Positions 23,231 through 34,142 of a stretch of 64,000 nucleotides of DNA are shown here, in pieces; positions within the stretch are counted from its first letter, which is position 1, and the number at the start of each line of letters is the position of its first letter. The notes below the pieces were generated by a model. The model saw only the letters and a list, made by a program, of their open reading frames with translations. It ran no database searches and was not told the origin of the DNA. Location: contig MU119203.1 of assembly GCA_014904845.1 (NCBI GenBank), forward strand, positions 496,001-560,000, written 5' to 3'. This DNA is from Acephala macrosclerotiorum. Its lineage: Eukaryota > Ascomycota > Leotiomycetes > Helotiales > Mollisiaceae. The position numbers were made by a program, and so were the translations under genes.

Positions 23231-24853
23231 ATGTCTTCTACAACTTTCAAGGAACCTAAGAAGGGTGAAAGCCGAACCAACTTATCAAGAGCTACAAGTA
23301 ACAGAAGAGGATCGTCAAGTAATGCTGCAAGAGCTGCAAGGGAGCACTGGGCTTCAAGAGACTTGAATGCTCAGCCTCTTACAGTCAATGGAGAGGGACC
23401 ATCGACGGCTACAGCAGAAGCTCTCAGTGCCGGAGAGGCTTTGAGCGAGGTCGCTGAGACTTCTCCTGAGCGGACAGCGGCAGCGGTCGAACATGAGCAA
23501 CGTGCGAGCCAAGACGCTACCAACCACAGTTCAACGACTGAAACAGGATCAGAAAATGTGAGATGTTCGCAAGGCGGTGGAGTAGAAATAAGTGTCGAAC
23601 CTTCACGAATTCTTGAAGAGATGGTTGAGAACTCGAGCACTCCTCCCCAAAACCAACAGACTTCGAGTATTGATGGTCTTTCGGCTCAGATACAAGAAGC
23701 CACAGGACAAGTAGCTAGAGTCTTACCTACGAATGATTCATCTAGATATGATCCTGCTCCAGTCTCCATCGACGTCTTACTACAACGTATCGCGGGACAG
23801 CGAGCAGGCAGAACACAGCCAACAACCTCCAGACAAGAACAGCAGACTGCAGGGCCTCCACCAAATAGTAGAGCGCCGGCGCAAACTCCAGTCACGACCC
23901 CAGGACAGGAAAATTTAGATAACGAGGACTACTCGACTCAACTCCCCACAGAACGAGCGCGTAGGGTCTCAGCCACAAATGACAGTGGTTCACTTGATCC
24001 CGGACGAACTTCTGTTGGCGAGTTGACGCAACGAGTCTCAGCGCAGCGACTAGTTCTCAGACAAAGAGAGAAAGCAACAGCTCCTCGTTCAAGCACTTCA
24101 GCTACTGCCTCGGGTTCGAGACCGCAGTCCTCGACATCGGCATCTTCTATAGCAGGACTTTCAGCCAGACCACCAGCAACTTCTGCAGAAGCCTCCACGT
24201 CCATGTCCTCTCTGGCCGCCGTGGTAGAGATAGAAGACGACGAATGCGCCGTCTGTTATGAGACAATCTCCACCTACAGCACTCTCCACCCATGCGGTCA
24301 CGCCTTCGACTACATCTGCATAATGGAATGGCTAGAAACACTATGGCAAAAAGGGCCAGGTCTCAATAACCTCACCTGCCCACTATGTCGGACACTTGTC
24401 TTCCGCGTACAACACACATACAATGAAGCGAGAACCAAGCACTCAACTCTTGATCTAGAAACTCATTTTCGTAACTTCAGACCAGAACAGCGAATCAGAC
24501 GGCGATGGCTTAGGGAATTTGCTAATGCACGTCCTCAAAATGATCGTCGTGGTGAGCGTGTGGCTGCTGCTCTTCCTCAGCTTGCCAATTCCGGTTCATG
24601 GCCCGGACTAGGGCGAGATGGACAGAGGGCTAGATCTCCTCGTCTTCTGCCTGGGACAAACGCTGGGGATTATATGGATGATCTTTTGTTCACAATATCG
24701 AGGAGTCCGGAGGAAATCCAAGCGACGATCAATAGTACAGTCGCAAGAAACAATAGGGTATTGGAAGCTTTGGGGGAGGGTGCTTCCACTGATGTCGATG
24801 GAAGTCAGTGGGAAAGAATTCAAGGCGGCAGGGCAATTGAAGATGACGAATGA
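23231..24853 (+). CDS. RING-finger protein, putative E3 ubiquitin ligase (Asp-substituted RING)
   Basis: Intronless, 540 aa. The first 330 residues are Ser/Thr/Ala/Gln-rich and probably disordered. They contain a loose internal repeat: DVLLQRIAGQRAGRTQ near residue 190 resembles GELTQRVSAQRLVLRQ near residue 265. A single RING sits at about residues 340-390: CAVC, then HPCGHAFDYIC, a CIMEWLE helix and CPLCR. The fifth zinc-ligand position is Asp (H-x2-D-x2-C), not Cys or His. The CIMEWL segment keeps the Trp that usually contacts E2 enzymes, so ligase function is plausible. The remaining ~150 residues are basic and low in motifs. After the second CPLC the sequence VFRVQHTYN resembles IREVHHNF and ITAVQYNF in the two RING proteins near 33-35 kb, suggesting a shared family. 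Confidence 0.85.
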   Translation: MSSTTFKEPKKGESRTNLSRATSNRRGSSSNAARAAREHWASRDLNAQPLTVNGEGPSTATAEALSAGEALSEVAETSPERTAAAVEHEQRASQDATNHSSTTETGSENVRCSQGGGVEISVEPSRILEEMVENSSTPPQNQQTSSIDGLSAQIQEATGQVARVLPTNDSSRYDPAPVSIDVLLQRIAGQRAGRTQPTTSRQEQQTAGPPPNSRAPAQTPVTTPGQENLDNEDYSTQLPTERARRVSATNDSGSLDPGRTSVGELTQRVSAQRLVLRQREKATAPRSSTSATASGSRPQSSTSASSIAGLSARPPATSAEASTSMSSLAAVVEIEDDECAVCYETISTYSTLHPCGHAFDYICIMEWLETLWQKGPGLNNLTCPLCRTLVFRVQHTYNEARTKHSTLDLETHFRNFRPEQRIRRRWLREFANARPQNDRRGERVAAALPQLANSGSWPGLGRDGQRARSPRLLPGTNAGDYMDDLLFTISRSPEEIQATINSTVARNNRVLEALGEGASTDVDGSQWERIQGGRAIEDDE

Positions 24854-25226
24854 TTCCTTGTATGCAACACAGTCGTTACAGGGAGCTTAGGGGAGCTTGG
24901 GAAAGTAGCTCACATTGAGTCTAGCTGGCATTTTAGACATATGTTTGAGAGACACGTCGAACATACGAGAAAGACTGATTCCAGATTGTGATCTCCCTAC
25001 GCGAGAATGTGCGACCAAAGGAAGGCGCTCTCACGCCCACATTGTGGATCTCAGGCTCGGCCACATCACCTCCCAATTGTATCTCCTAATTTGCGGCAAG
25101 CAGTTGGGAATAGCTGAGACGTGTATCAATACACTTGCTGCTGCAACTAACGCGAATGAGTGATGTAGTAGAGACTTCTGAGTGGTGCTCGTATTCTCGT
25201 CCAGCCTCCACCATTTCGAACTTGCA
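24854..25226. other. Convergent 3' intergenic region
   Basis: 373 bp between the ends of the RING gene and the RraA-like gene. Nothing distinctive seen. Confidence 0.5.
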
Positions 25227-26225
25227 CTAGCCTCGATGCTTCTTGAAGGCTTCTTGGACGGTGACCCCTTGGCTGACATCTTCCTTCACGCGGTCATCAG
25301 CTTCAACTAAATGTGGCAGGAGTTCGAGGACTGCTGATAAGTGTTCTTGTGGAATCACAACGACGCCGTTGATAATATCGCTGAAAACCAAATCCCCAGG
25401 GTTGATGATAGTTCCATCAATGTTGAGTGGAACTTGTATGGCATGTGGCTTCGACTCAGCTCCTGCTCCGACGATTGAGGTAGCTTTAGCCCAGATCTGG
25501 TGTCTTTTCTCAGCTAAGCTTGTAAACGTAACGACATAGGCTGATAAACATATGGCGCAATAGAAAAAAAAACATGAATCAAGGCTATGCCAACTAACCG
25601 GCAATCTAGTCGATTCTAGTTCAACGATATCTCTGACTCTCCCGTTTACAACAACACCTCTTGCATTCAGAACCTTCATTCTTAGAGCCATGATGCCACC
25701 CAGGACGGCACACTTCTGGCCTTCAGGCTGGGTCATGACTACAATGGTGTTTGGTTCGGTCAGATCCACCCAATGTTTCCCAGAAGGCACGTTCGCTTCA
25801 GGAAGAGCCGATATGTCTCCACCAGTTTTCGAAGCCATGACTACTGTAGAGGCAGGCGCTATTGTGATGAACTCCGCCCGCTTTATTGATGTGACAGTGG
25901 GAGAAACTAGTCGTAAGTCTACCAGGAAACCTGCATTTGGGACTTTCAGCTTGAGAAGAGCATCGGCTATGTCACAGGCTGTATACTTCTCAAGAGTCTC
26001 AACCTGCTCTTGGGATAGGTTGGAAATTGCCATGTTGTGAAGGCGTTTGCTGTGAGGCAGGTACGGAAAGGATAGGGCTAATCTTGGCAAGAATAGATGA
26101 CTGTTCTTCGAGATAGCCTGTGTTGAGATGCGGCTGATGATGCCCATCGATTGTGTGATTTGTGGAGGAGGTTGCGAGTACGTGGTATAGAACCCTCGGT
26201 TAGAGATGAGGGGGAGTTGTTTCAA
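25227..26225 (-). CDS. RraA-like / HMG-aldolase-like protein
   Basis: Member of the RraA family, which includes class II 4-hydroxy-4-methyl-2-oxoglutarate and oxaloacetate-type aldolases/decarboxylases. Minus-strand exons are 26225-25599 and 25496-25227. Reading through the intron stays open, but excising it restores the family motif LPIWAKATSIVGAGAESKPH. Other family features are the N-terminal helix LEKYTACDIADALLKL, the GGIMALRM loop, and Arg-Asp in VVNGRVRDIVELE, the pair that binds metal and substrate in known aldolases. The core starts at Met 26033 (MAISNLSQEQ). The longer start at 26225 adds 64 residues with Arg, Ser and hydrophobics and few acids, resembling a mitochondrial presequence. 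Which start is used is not settled. The substrate is unknown. Confidence 0.85.
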   Translation of the reverse strand: MKQLPLISNRGFYTTYSQPPPQITQSMGIISRISTQAISKNSHLFLPRLALSFPYLPHSKRLHNMAISNLSQEQVETLEKYTACDIADALLKLKVPNAGFLVDLRLVSPTVTSIKRAEFITIAPASTVVMASKTGGDISALPEANVPSGKHWVDLTEPNTIVVMTQPEGQKCAVLGGIMALRMKVLNARGVVVNGRVRDIVELESTRLPVSWHSLDSCFFFYCAICLSAYVVTFTSLAEKRHQIWAKATSIVGAGAESKPHAIQVPLNIDGTIINPGDLVFSDIINGVVVIPQEHLSAVLELLPHLVEADDRVKEDVSQGVTVQEAFKKHRG

Positions 26226-27214
26226 GGCGGCATTAGAAACTCTTAAAGCAGCACGCAGTCCTCCCCCACCAAAGCTATCAAGCTCCCCAAGAGCTGCAGT
26301 AGCAGCATAGCCCTTTACTCTACTAAAAGATCTTCGAGTCTACTGATGTCAACAACACTCTAGTTTAGTCCATATGAGGCTCCACCTGAATCCTCCTGAA
26401 GCTTGAGAAAACACCTTATCAAGATGGACACCCTTCACCGGATGCTTTGCCCCTATGCGTGACACGGAGATGATTTCCTTTCCTCAAAGCCACATGCATC
26501 AACAGCAAGCTCTGATTGAATTCAGCAAGGATATGGGAGACTTACATCCACGCTTATGCAAGCTAGTCCGGAACGGAACTGAATGCAACAGCAAGCATTT
26601 AGTGCTTCACTGGCCTTTCTCCTACCGGTATCTATGTCCTCTCCAGCTGCGAAATAATCTCTCGAAGCAGGCAGTTGAAGATCCACATTCTGGAGGGAAA
26701 TCTTCACGATCTCACTCGTATCACGTTCCACGACTGCTGATAAATGTGGTCCAGGTGGCTAGATGACGAGGCCGACGGGGAGAGCGGGTTGTCCCGCACC
26801 TAATAAATACTGAGAAAACAGATGCAGATTTCTTAACTGAATAACCTTATGAGCCTTTTCTGTGCGATCTCCAAGACATTACTCGCAACCTTTAGCCGTC
26901 GTTCCGCTGGGATAAAGCAAAGACCAATCCGCCCCCGCAGCTACCTGCCCCGCCATCACCTTCCGTCTTCAGAGACAGGAAAGCCTTCCAAGAAGCCATA
27001 TCGGCCGCTTCATCCTCCTACGATTCGCAGACCACTACAAGCTCCCTGCTGCCTGCAGAGATTCACGGCCGTCTCTCCAAGCAGGCTTCCACCGGAAATA
27101 GCGAACACTACCTTGGTACATCAAGCATTTCACGGCTCGACTCGAGTCGACCCGCCCCACTGCATACCTGGGCCCATCACATCTGCCGCAGAGGCTGGTA
27201 CTAGCAGAGTCAAG
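26226..27214. promoter_or_regulatory. Divergent spacer between RraA-like and WBP2-like genes
   Basis: 0.99 kb between two head-to-head genes. The frame at 26849-27229 runs through the WBP2-like start in another phase and looks like leader sequence. No specific site claimed. Confidence 0.35.
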
Positions 27215-28222
27215 ATGTCAATCAAGTGAGTTTTCTTGGAATCAAGCACCCTTCTACTGTATCATTTGCCAGCCTTCAGAGCATACTCAGCGCACCCCAC
27301 GTCCGGGTAATTCCCACATCATGTATCAGTTCCACCAAGAACAGCACCTCTATGCTCTACAAGCAGCTCAAGCGAGAGAACTAAAATCTACTCCTAGTTG
27401 GGTAATGACAACTCCCGGCGCGGACGGATTTGTGAAGCTACCGAATGAACGGATACTCTATACTTCACCTCCGCGGGTTAGTCTGCAGATATCGACACCG
27501 AACACATTTCCCGGAGCTCAGCCATTATCAATCAAGAGCGATGCCGGGGTTGTCTACATCACAAATCAACGAGTATGCGAAGCCTCCCACTCTACAAGAC
27601 TCTGCTAACCTGGCCGCAGATTGTCTACCTTCCAACAGCACCTACCCCAGAGCTACAATCCTTCTCCTCGCCGGTACTCAACCTCCAGGATACTTTCGTA
27701 CGAGCGCCCTTTTTCGGAGCGAATTACTGGGTTGCGTTATGTAAACCAGTATCCGGCGGAGGCGTCCCACCAGCACACTCAGCAGTCGAGTTGAAATTCA
27801 CATTCCGAGAAGGAGGAGCTTTCGATTACCACACTACGTTTGAGCAGATAAAGGAGAGACTACACCAAGCATACTCGGTAGCAAGGGAAAGTGGGCAACG
27901 GGGAGCAGGAAATATAGACTTGGCGAACGTTCATTTAGAACAACTACCAGCTTACGAGCCTGCTCGAGAAGTAGAGCCGGAAAATGACGGACCTACGATA
28001 TTGAGTCCTATACCAACTCGGCCTGGCAGAGATAGCGGTGTTGGTGGAGTTAGGAGTTCGACGGAGAGGAACTCGCCCAAGCCGGAAACCTTCTCTGCTC
28101 CGGATGAACCTCCGCCAGGTTATGAGGAAGCTCAGGCGCAAGCTGTGGGTATTGACCTGGATCGGAGACTGAGAGAGGAAGCTGAAAGGCAGAGAGATAG
28201 AGACGATGATTCGAATCCGTGA
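27215..28222 (+). CDS. WBP2-like GRAM-domain protein with PPxY motif
   Basis: Homolog of the WW-domain-binding protein 2 family, which includes an S. pombe stress-induced protein. Exons are 27215-27225 (11 nt), 27398-27572 and 27620-28222, giving 262 aa. The tiny first exon yields MSINWVMTTP, joining the GRAM/PH-like fold: GVVYITNQRIVYLP, then FFGANYWVALCKPV and VELKFTFREGGAFDY. The C-terminal third is acidic/Pro-rich and ends with PPPGYEEAQ, a PPxY motif able to bind WW domains such as those of Rsp5/Nedd4-type ligases. The first intron is 172 nt, long for this window. A second Tyr-containing segment, LEQLPAYEPA, could be a weaker LPxY-type site. The function in fungi is not established; an adaptor role is inferred from the motif. 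Confidence 0.88.
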
Positions 28223-28674
28223 CTGAATTATACAGTGGCGTAACGAGCGTTGAACAGGCTCTTTCCAACCATTTCGGTCGAATAGATCCTGGATTGAAGA
28301 AGGCGGCTCGTGAAAGTGTGTTCCTTCAGGACAGGTTTCTACCTTATGATGATTATGATTCCTTGCATGGTGTTCAGGTCTGGGGCGTAGCAGATTGAAA
28401 TAATCTGGGAATAGATATTTCGAACATCATCAACTTTTTAAAGTTTGTAAACCTCTCAAACCCCAGTTCGTGAAAACATGTCGGAACTTTCAGGCAGATC
28501 ACCTGACGCCTCCCCTAGCTCAAATCTCTGCCAGCCAATCACCGGCCTCAAATTCGAAAGCTCATTCTATCTTCGGCTTCGCCAGATCTTTCACCACCAT
28601 CTGCAACATCGACCATTGACCTTCAACCCACCTATCCCCTCTTTCCAAAAGACGTGAGATTGAGATTGTGCACG
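28223..28674. other. Intergenic region
   Basis: 452 bp between the WBP2-like stop and the QCR6 start. Nothing distinctive seen. Confidence 0.5.
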
Positions 28675-29754
28675 ATGGGTATCTTTGATACGTTCACCGA
28701 TATGTTAGAGGCGGCTTTGCCGTGGGGTGAGGCGAGGGCAGAAGCTGCTGAGGCGGAGGAGAAAGATGATGAGAAGGTATGTTTTTTTGCTCTCTTTTGT
28801 GATGTGTGAGGGTGCGAGTGGGTGAGATGGGGTGGCTTGGTTGAGATTGGGGTATGCGGTGGTTGGAATGGGGGGTTTGCGACTCGATTGAGGGTGATGA
28901 AGGGAGTTAAAGGGGAATGGGCAGAGCTTGATTGATGGCGGATATGTCGGATCTGTGCAATTGAGATCTGACAGTCACTTAGGTGGCTTTGTACGGTTGA
29001 ATGGCAGATGCTAATACTTGTTTTATACAGGACTCCGGAGAAGACAGCAAGGAAGAAGAATCCAAGGACGATGAGCCCGAAGAGGAGGAGGAGGAAGAAG
29101 AGGACGAGCCAGAGACTGAGGATCCTAAGGAGAAGTTTGAGGAGGGTGAGTGCGCATTTTCTTTGCGGAATACGGAGGGGCGAAGTCTCAATGGTTGATC
29201 AAGACATCCAACGAGACCTTCGACATGAGAACAACAGCGGACTCGAACGGAGTACTTGGCCACATAATCGGGATCATTCCAGCTGCAAAGCCAATCTGCG
29301 GAACAGATCTGGCAGCAGTGGGAGTCTTGGGCAGCGGCTGCACTAAGTTAGGGACAATCGGAGCTTGGTTGTCATATTACTGGCTTTGGTTTGCCAAATT
29401 GTCCAAGAGACACACTCCCAGCCGACAAGGATGCTAATATGATATCTCTGGACTCGTTTACTTTGGGCACTAGACTGGCAGAAGTTTTTGAGACTAATGC
29501 TAATCATTTACAGAGTGCAAGGAATCAAAGCAATGCTCACCAGCAAAGCACCACTTCGATGAGTGCGTTGAGCGAGTTACTGGCGCAGACGAGGGAAAGC
29601 CAGTGGACAAGAAGCATCCCAACGAGGACTGCGTCGAAGAGTGTATGTTACTCATTATCCATACTTTACCATTTCCTGACATATTCTAGTCTTCCACTTG
29701 GCCCACTGCGCGAACCAATGCGCCGCACCAAAGCTCTGGGCCGCTCTCAAGTAG
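28675..29754 (+). CDS. QCR6: Cytochrome b-c1 complex subunit 6 (hinge protein)
   Basis: Acidic hinge subunit of mitochondrial complex III that helps cytochrome c dock to cytochrome c1. Exons are 28675-28776, 29031-29145, 29514-29642 and 29690-29754, giving 136 aa. The N-terminus MGIFDTFTDMLEAALPWGEA is followed by a long Glu/Asp run (exon 2). Exons 3-4 give the cysteine-paired helical hairpin: ECKESKQCSPAKHHFDEC, then GKPVDKKHPNEDCVEE and FFHLAHCANQCAAPKLWAAL. The paired Cys residues and the HLAHC motif identify the family. The first and second introns are long (254 and 368 nt) compared with about 50 nt elsewhere. No sequence inside them resembles a snoRNA clearly enough to annotate. Confidence 0.93.
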
Positions 29755-30513
29755 ACCCTGGCTCCCTCAATAGACAATATCGCATTTCAACGCCTATGCA
29801 TAGATGATGGAGGTGGTGATTGGTGGACGAGGTTGTACAAATTTCACATCATCTGTTGTACTACCGCATAGCGCATCCATTCTGAGCTGTTCTGCATGTA
29901 GTATAGGAAGAATCATAGATGGTACCATATTTTCCGTTTCCTCTCTGTAAGTTCGTCGAACTTCAGTTTTCGGCCTACCGTTAGATCAGCAAACGCGGGA
30001 TACTGGGTCATTCAATGCCCCTGCTTGACTAGCTGCACATCTCTACCTTGAAGATGGCTACCGAGGGCTACACATTTCAGGCCTTCAGTATGTAAATGTG
30101 GTGAAGCCAAGATCGGAACCCCCTCCGAGTACTATCAGGATGATCAAAGCCAGAGATAAGCCGTACTCTTTTATTGCAACGGCTCGGCCTTTCACAGAAC
30201 AAAGACGCTGAAGAATGTCCATAGGGCAGTGGTTCTTTGGGTCCTGTTTTTGCGGTGTCCAGGATCGTAGTCTGCTGATATCGGCCTTTCCATATTGAGC
30301 ATTCTACCCCGGACTGGCCACACGAGCTTATCGCTTTATGGGCCTACCCCTCTCCATGTGAACGTTTATAACCTACTTGAGGCCCTTGCATTTGTTTTGG
30401 ATGAATGCGTTTTGCTTCACAAAGAAAGCGACTTTGGGGTTCGTAACGTTGTGTTTGTATTTCTAGGCTTGTCAGAACTCTAACCAGCCATAATCCGTGG
30501 GGTCGGCAGCGCC
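29755..30513. other. Intergenic region
   Basis: 759 bp downstream of QCR6 and upstream of the FLVCR-type transporter. No supportable gene or site. Confidence 0.5.
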
Positions 30514-32441
30514 ATGGCGTCCCAGTCAGCAAGCCAAAAGGATCCAACCACATCCGACATCGAAAAGGTACCAACTAGTCGCGCGGAAACGAACAATCAG
30601 GCTGACGGAGCTCTCAATGAGAAGTCTGAGCCGACAGGAGAGACTCTGCCCGGTTGGACAATTATGAGACCTCTAAGGATGAGAGGTCTCAAGGGTAAAG
30701 GCAAAGGGCATGCTGCTCTATCTTCCAACGCGTCGAACGTAAGCAGGAATGGGAACGGCGTCAATAGCATCGACGGCAAGAATAACGTTGAACTCAAGGT
30801 CACGCCTACAAACGACACTGGCGATGGGCCTGGCGGAATTGGGGAAGTCGAGGCCTTGCATGAAGTTCGCAGCGACGACGAGCTGCTTGGGCCAGAAGAC
30901 GATGGACCCTCCCCACAACGTGTCACTGCAGACCATGGACTGGAGAATGGCGGAGACCAGACCAACGGAATCTCCAACGGTGGGCATGTATACAAGGTTT
31001 ACAAGAGACGTTGGTTCGGATTGGTGCAGTTGGCGTTGCTGAACATCATCGTCAGCTGGGATGTAAGTGCCCCCTTTCGAACGCTGTAGCCAGCCTCATC
31101 AGATCATACTGACTCAGCACAGTGGCTCTCCTTCTCAGCAAACTCTACGAGTACCTCACAATACTACAACGTTTCACCATCGACCATCAATTGGCTTAGC
31201 ACAGCCTTTCTGTTTGCGTTTGTGGTTGCTTCACCTGTCGTCATCTACACACTGCACCATGGAGGTCCAAAACCTTCCATTATCACAGCATCAGTACTCA
31301 TACTGCTTGGAAACTGGATAAGATATGGATCTACGAGATCTGGGAAACATGGGAACTTTGGTGGGGTTATGTTTGGACAAATCTTGACTGGGCTGGCTCA
31401 GCCTTTTGTCCTCTCAGCCCCCACAAGATACTCAGATCTATGGTTCACCAATCGTGGAAGAATCGCTGCTACAGCTGTGATGAGTCTGGCGAATCCATTT
31501 GGTGGTGCTCTGGCCCAGCTCATTGACCCTATCTGGGCCAACAGCGCGTCCGACATCCCAAATATGGTTCTGTATATTGCCATAATCGTATGTATTGCAG
31601 TCCTTTGTTCTTTCCAAAATCTAACAGGTTATAGTCATCTATTGCAACGATTCCATCGTTCTTCATCCCTGCACACCCTCCAACGCCTCCCTCTCCGTCT
31701 GGCCATGACGAGAAGCAGCCTCTTGGCCCGTCCTTGAAGATCTTGTTCAACTCTCCGGAGTTCTACATGATCATGATACCGTTCACATTCTATGTGGGCC
31801 TCTTCAATAGTATCTCGTCTCTCATCAACCAGATGCTCCAGCCTTACTCATTCTCCGAGAACAATGCTGGAATTGCTGGGGCTCTCCTGATTGTGGTTGG
31901 TCTGGTAGCGGCTGCTATTACCTCCCCCATCATCGACAAAACGAAGTCTTTCCTCCTTGCCATCAAGATACAGGTACCTATCGTCGCCATTAGCTACCTA
32001 GCTTTCACCTGGGCGCCTCAGACCAGAGACCTTGCCGCTCCGTATGCAATATTATCTATTCTTGGTGCAGCATCTTTCAGTTTGGTGCCAGTGGTCCTCG
32101 AGTATCTTATTGAGATCACACATCCAGTTTCTCCAGAAGTCACTAGTACTATATGCTGGACTGGTGGCCAGCTCCTTGGTGGCATCTTCATCATAGTCTC
32201 GGATGCTTTACGTGCTAACGGACCAAATGATGGAACGGCTGATGATCATACTGATCGACCTCCTGGAAACATGTGGCGGGCTCTAGTTTTCCAAACAGTC
32301 ATGGCCTTGGTTGTGGTGCCTCTGCCACTCATGTTAGGAAGTTTTGGCAGAAACCACCACGTCCGGATGCGAAGAGTCGAGGCCGATAAGGAGGCCACAG
32401 CGAGAAGGGATGTCGAGAATGGGGGCGTGCGTGCTACTTGA
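30514..32441 (+). CDS. MFS transporter of the FLVCR (SLC49) type
   Basis: Twelve-helix major facilitator family member. Exons are 30514-31062, 31123-31587 and 31635-32441, 606 aa. A hydrophilic N-terminal tail of about 150 residues precedes [22 protein letters not shown], a segment characteristic of FLVCR proteins. The N-domain includes INWLSTAFLFAFVVASPVVI and GQILTGLAQPFVLSAPTRYS; the middle loop is Pro-rich (AHPPTPPSPSG). The C-domain carries six further hydrophobic helices, for example LFNSISSLINQMLQPYSF and ICWTGGQLLGGIFIIVSDAL. Animal FLVCR1/2 carry choline/ethanolamine and were earlier linked to heme. The fungal substrate cannot be read from sequence. The neighbours give no pathway clue. 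Confidence 0.88.
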
Positions 32442-32820
32442 TATTTATTCTATCTAGTTTATAAATATATAATTGTTATTTTGCCATCAATTTAGAATTT
32501 CCATCTATCTAAAGCGTCGAGTGATGCATAAGAAGATATTCCCATTCAAGCCAATCATTCATCATTTGAGATTCCTTGTAGCGACTACCAGTCATTCGGA
32601 GCAGAGGCGTTCCCCTGATTCATTACACAACGCCGACCACATAATAGCTAAGTGGCATGTTTGTCTTCTGAAGATGTCGAATTCCTACCATTGTCATAGC
32701 TCCTCTCTACTTTTCATTCTGTCAACTGTATCCAACGTCAACTTTCAAGTCTGCTTCTGCGAGAGTCCAGGAGGAACCCACGATTTCAAACCCACTCCCT
32801 CTTTTCATCTGGCTCATTCG
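32442..32820. other. Short intergenic region upstream of RING/zinc-knuckle gene
   Basis: 379 bp. The downstream reading frame stays open back to 32473, but the stretch lacks similarity to the paralog, so I treat it as leader and not coding sequence. Confidence 0.4.
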
Positions 32821-33942
32821 ATGAGCTCTGCGGCACCGAATCGCCGATCGACCTCTCCACCTCTCTGCCCCGTATGCCAAGAATACCAGTCTGAAAACCT
32901 CGCTCGATTAGTCCCTTGCGGTCATGAGTTTGATCTGCCTTGCGCCAGTAATCTTCTGAGGAGCTCGGGGATCGTAGGTCGTCAGTGTCCCTTATGTCGA
33001 GCTCGGATACGAGAAGTCCATCATAACTTCAAGCCTGATGGAACATATGAGACTCATACTGTCCGTCCTACCAGAGCAGAGTCTCCTCTTATGTCCGGAC
33101 CCTTCATACGAGAAGATGAGGAGCTACGAGAGGACATGTCTCCTACCGAACGAGAACGCGTGCTTGAACTCCGCCGCCTTCGTCAGGGAGAAGACTACCG
33201 TCTGAGAATGTGCCTTGTCCAAGACCAGAATTATGCCAGAGATGGAAACAGAATCATCTTCACACGAAGTTGTATCGACATTGAGATCGATCAACTACCC
33301 CATCTAGCAGGCACGACATCCATCTTGCGACGAAAGTTGGTAATTTTAACTACCCCAACCATCCCAGAGATCGAGAGTGCTATTCGACATTTGGGCACAG
33401 CAGATCCAGATGCGATTGCAAGAGTTAGGAAAGAAGCCGACGTACTTTTGGCAAAGATAGGAGACTTTCACGAACAATATACGACATTTGACCTGAAAGG
33501 TCTCCGCTATAAGGTTGTGTACGATGCCAAAGGCCTCGATGCGAATGTCAGGAAGGGTGTAAAAGTCAGAAAAGATGAAGACGGCCAAACTATCGTCATT
33601 GTAAGGACGATCGAGCTAAACGAGATATACACGACCAGACCACCAGATACAGACCCTGACGAAGTCAACGGGATTGGCAGAACCGATAGGGAGAATGCGC
33701 TTCGCTTAGCGAGAGAAGAGATCCAGGGGGGTTTGGAATTTGCTTTTGTGAAGGTACCGGCTTTCAGACCTTTGGAAGCGGGGAGTACGGGGATAGTGGA
33801 TGTGAGGGCGGGGAGGGAGTGCGAGTATTGTGATTTGGAGGGGCATAGGAATGGGGATTGTGAGTTGATGTTGGTGAGGGAGATTCTTACTGATATAGAA
33901 TTGCCGGAAGGAGAAGATGGAATGGGAGGGCCGTTGTATTAG
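32821..33942 (+). CDS. RING plus zinc-knuckle protein, paralog of the facing gene
   Basis: Intronless, 373 aa from Met 32821 (MSSAAPNRRSTSPPL). I chose this start because the paralog at 34143-35474 also begins a short distance before its RING; upstream in-frame Met codons exist (from 32521). The RING is CPVC, then VPCGHEFDLPC and CPLCRARI, with Asp in the fifth ligand position. The middle region shares SGPFIREDEE, RRLR and an AGT segment with the paralog. The C-terminus holds a CCHC zinc knuckle, CEYCDLEGHRNGDC (C-x2-C-x4-H-x4-C). Ubiquitin ligase activity is possible, but the E2-contacting Trp seen in the 23-kb gene is absent. It converges tail-to-tail on its paralog with a 200-bp gap. Confidence 0.83.
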   Translation: MSSAAPNRRSTSPPLCPVCQEYQSENLARLVPCGHEFDLPCASNLLRSSGIVGRQCPLCRARIREVHHNFKPDGTYETHTVRPTRAESPLMSGPFIREDEELREDMSPTERERVLELRRLRQGEDYRLRMCLVQDQNYARDGNRIIFTRSCIDIEIDQLPHLAGTTSILRRKLVILTTPTIPEIESAIRHLGTADPDAIARVRKEADVLLAKIGDFHEQYTTFDLKGLRYKVVYDAKGLDANVRKGVKVRKDEDGQTIVIVRTIELNEIYTTRPPDTDPDEVNGIGRTDRENALRLAREEIQGGLEFAFVKVPAFRPLEAGSTGIVDVRAGRECEYCDLEGHRNGDCELMLVREILTDIELPEGEDGMGGPLY

Positions 33943-34142
33943 GATACAGATGAGTACTTAATGTAAGCATATATTGCCCCTAATCCTCATCGTTATTTGT
34001 TTCATTGCCTTTTGCAAAGTATCTTAAGATGAAGCGTCACGATTTGGTTTCGATGTTTACTTCCTCTCCGGTCCACTCGAGCTTCTGAGTTGAGTAGCTA
34101 AGCCAGAGGAATTTGTTTGAAAAGAATCATTCGATCCAGATT

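Noticed and set aside
32473..32820. In-frame upstream extension of the RING/zinc-knuckle protein
   Set aside because: Leader-like sequence not shared with the paralog, which also starts close to its RING.
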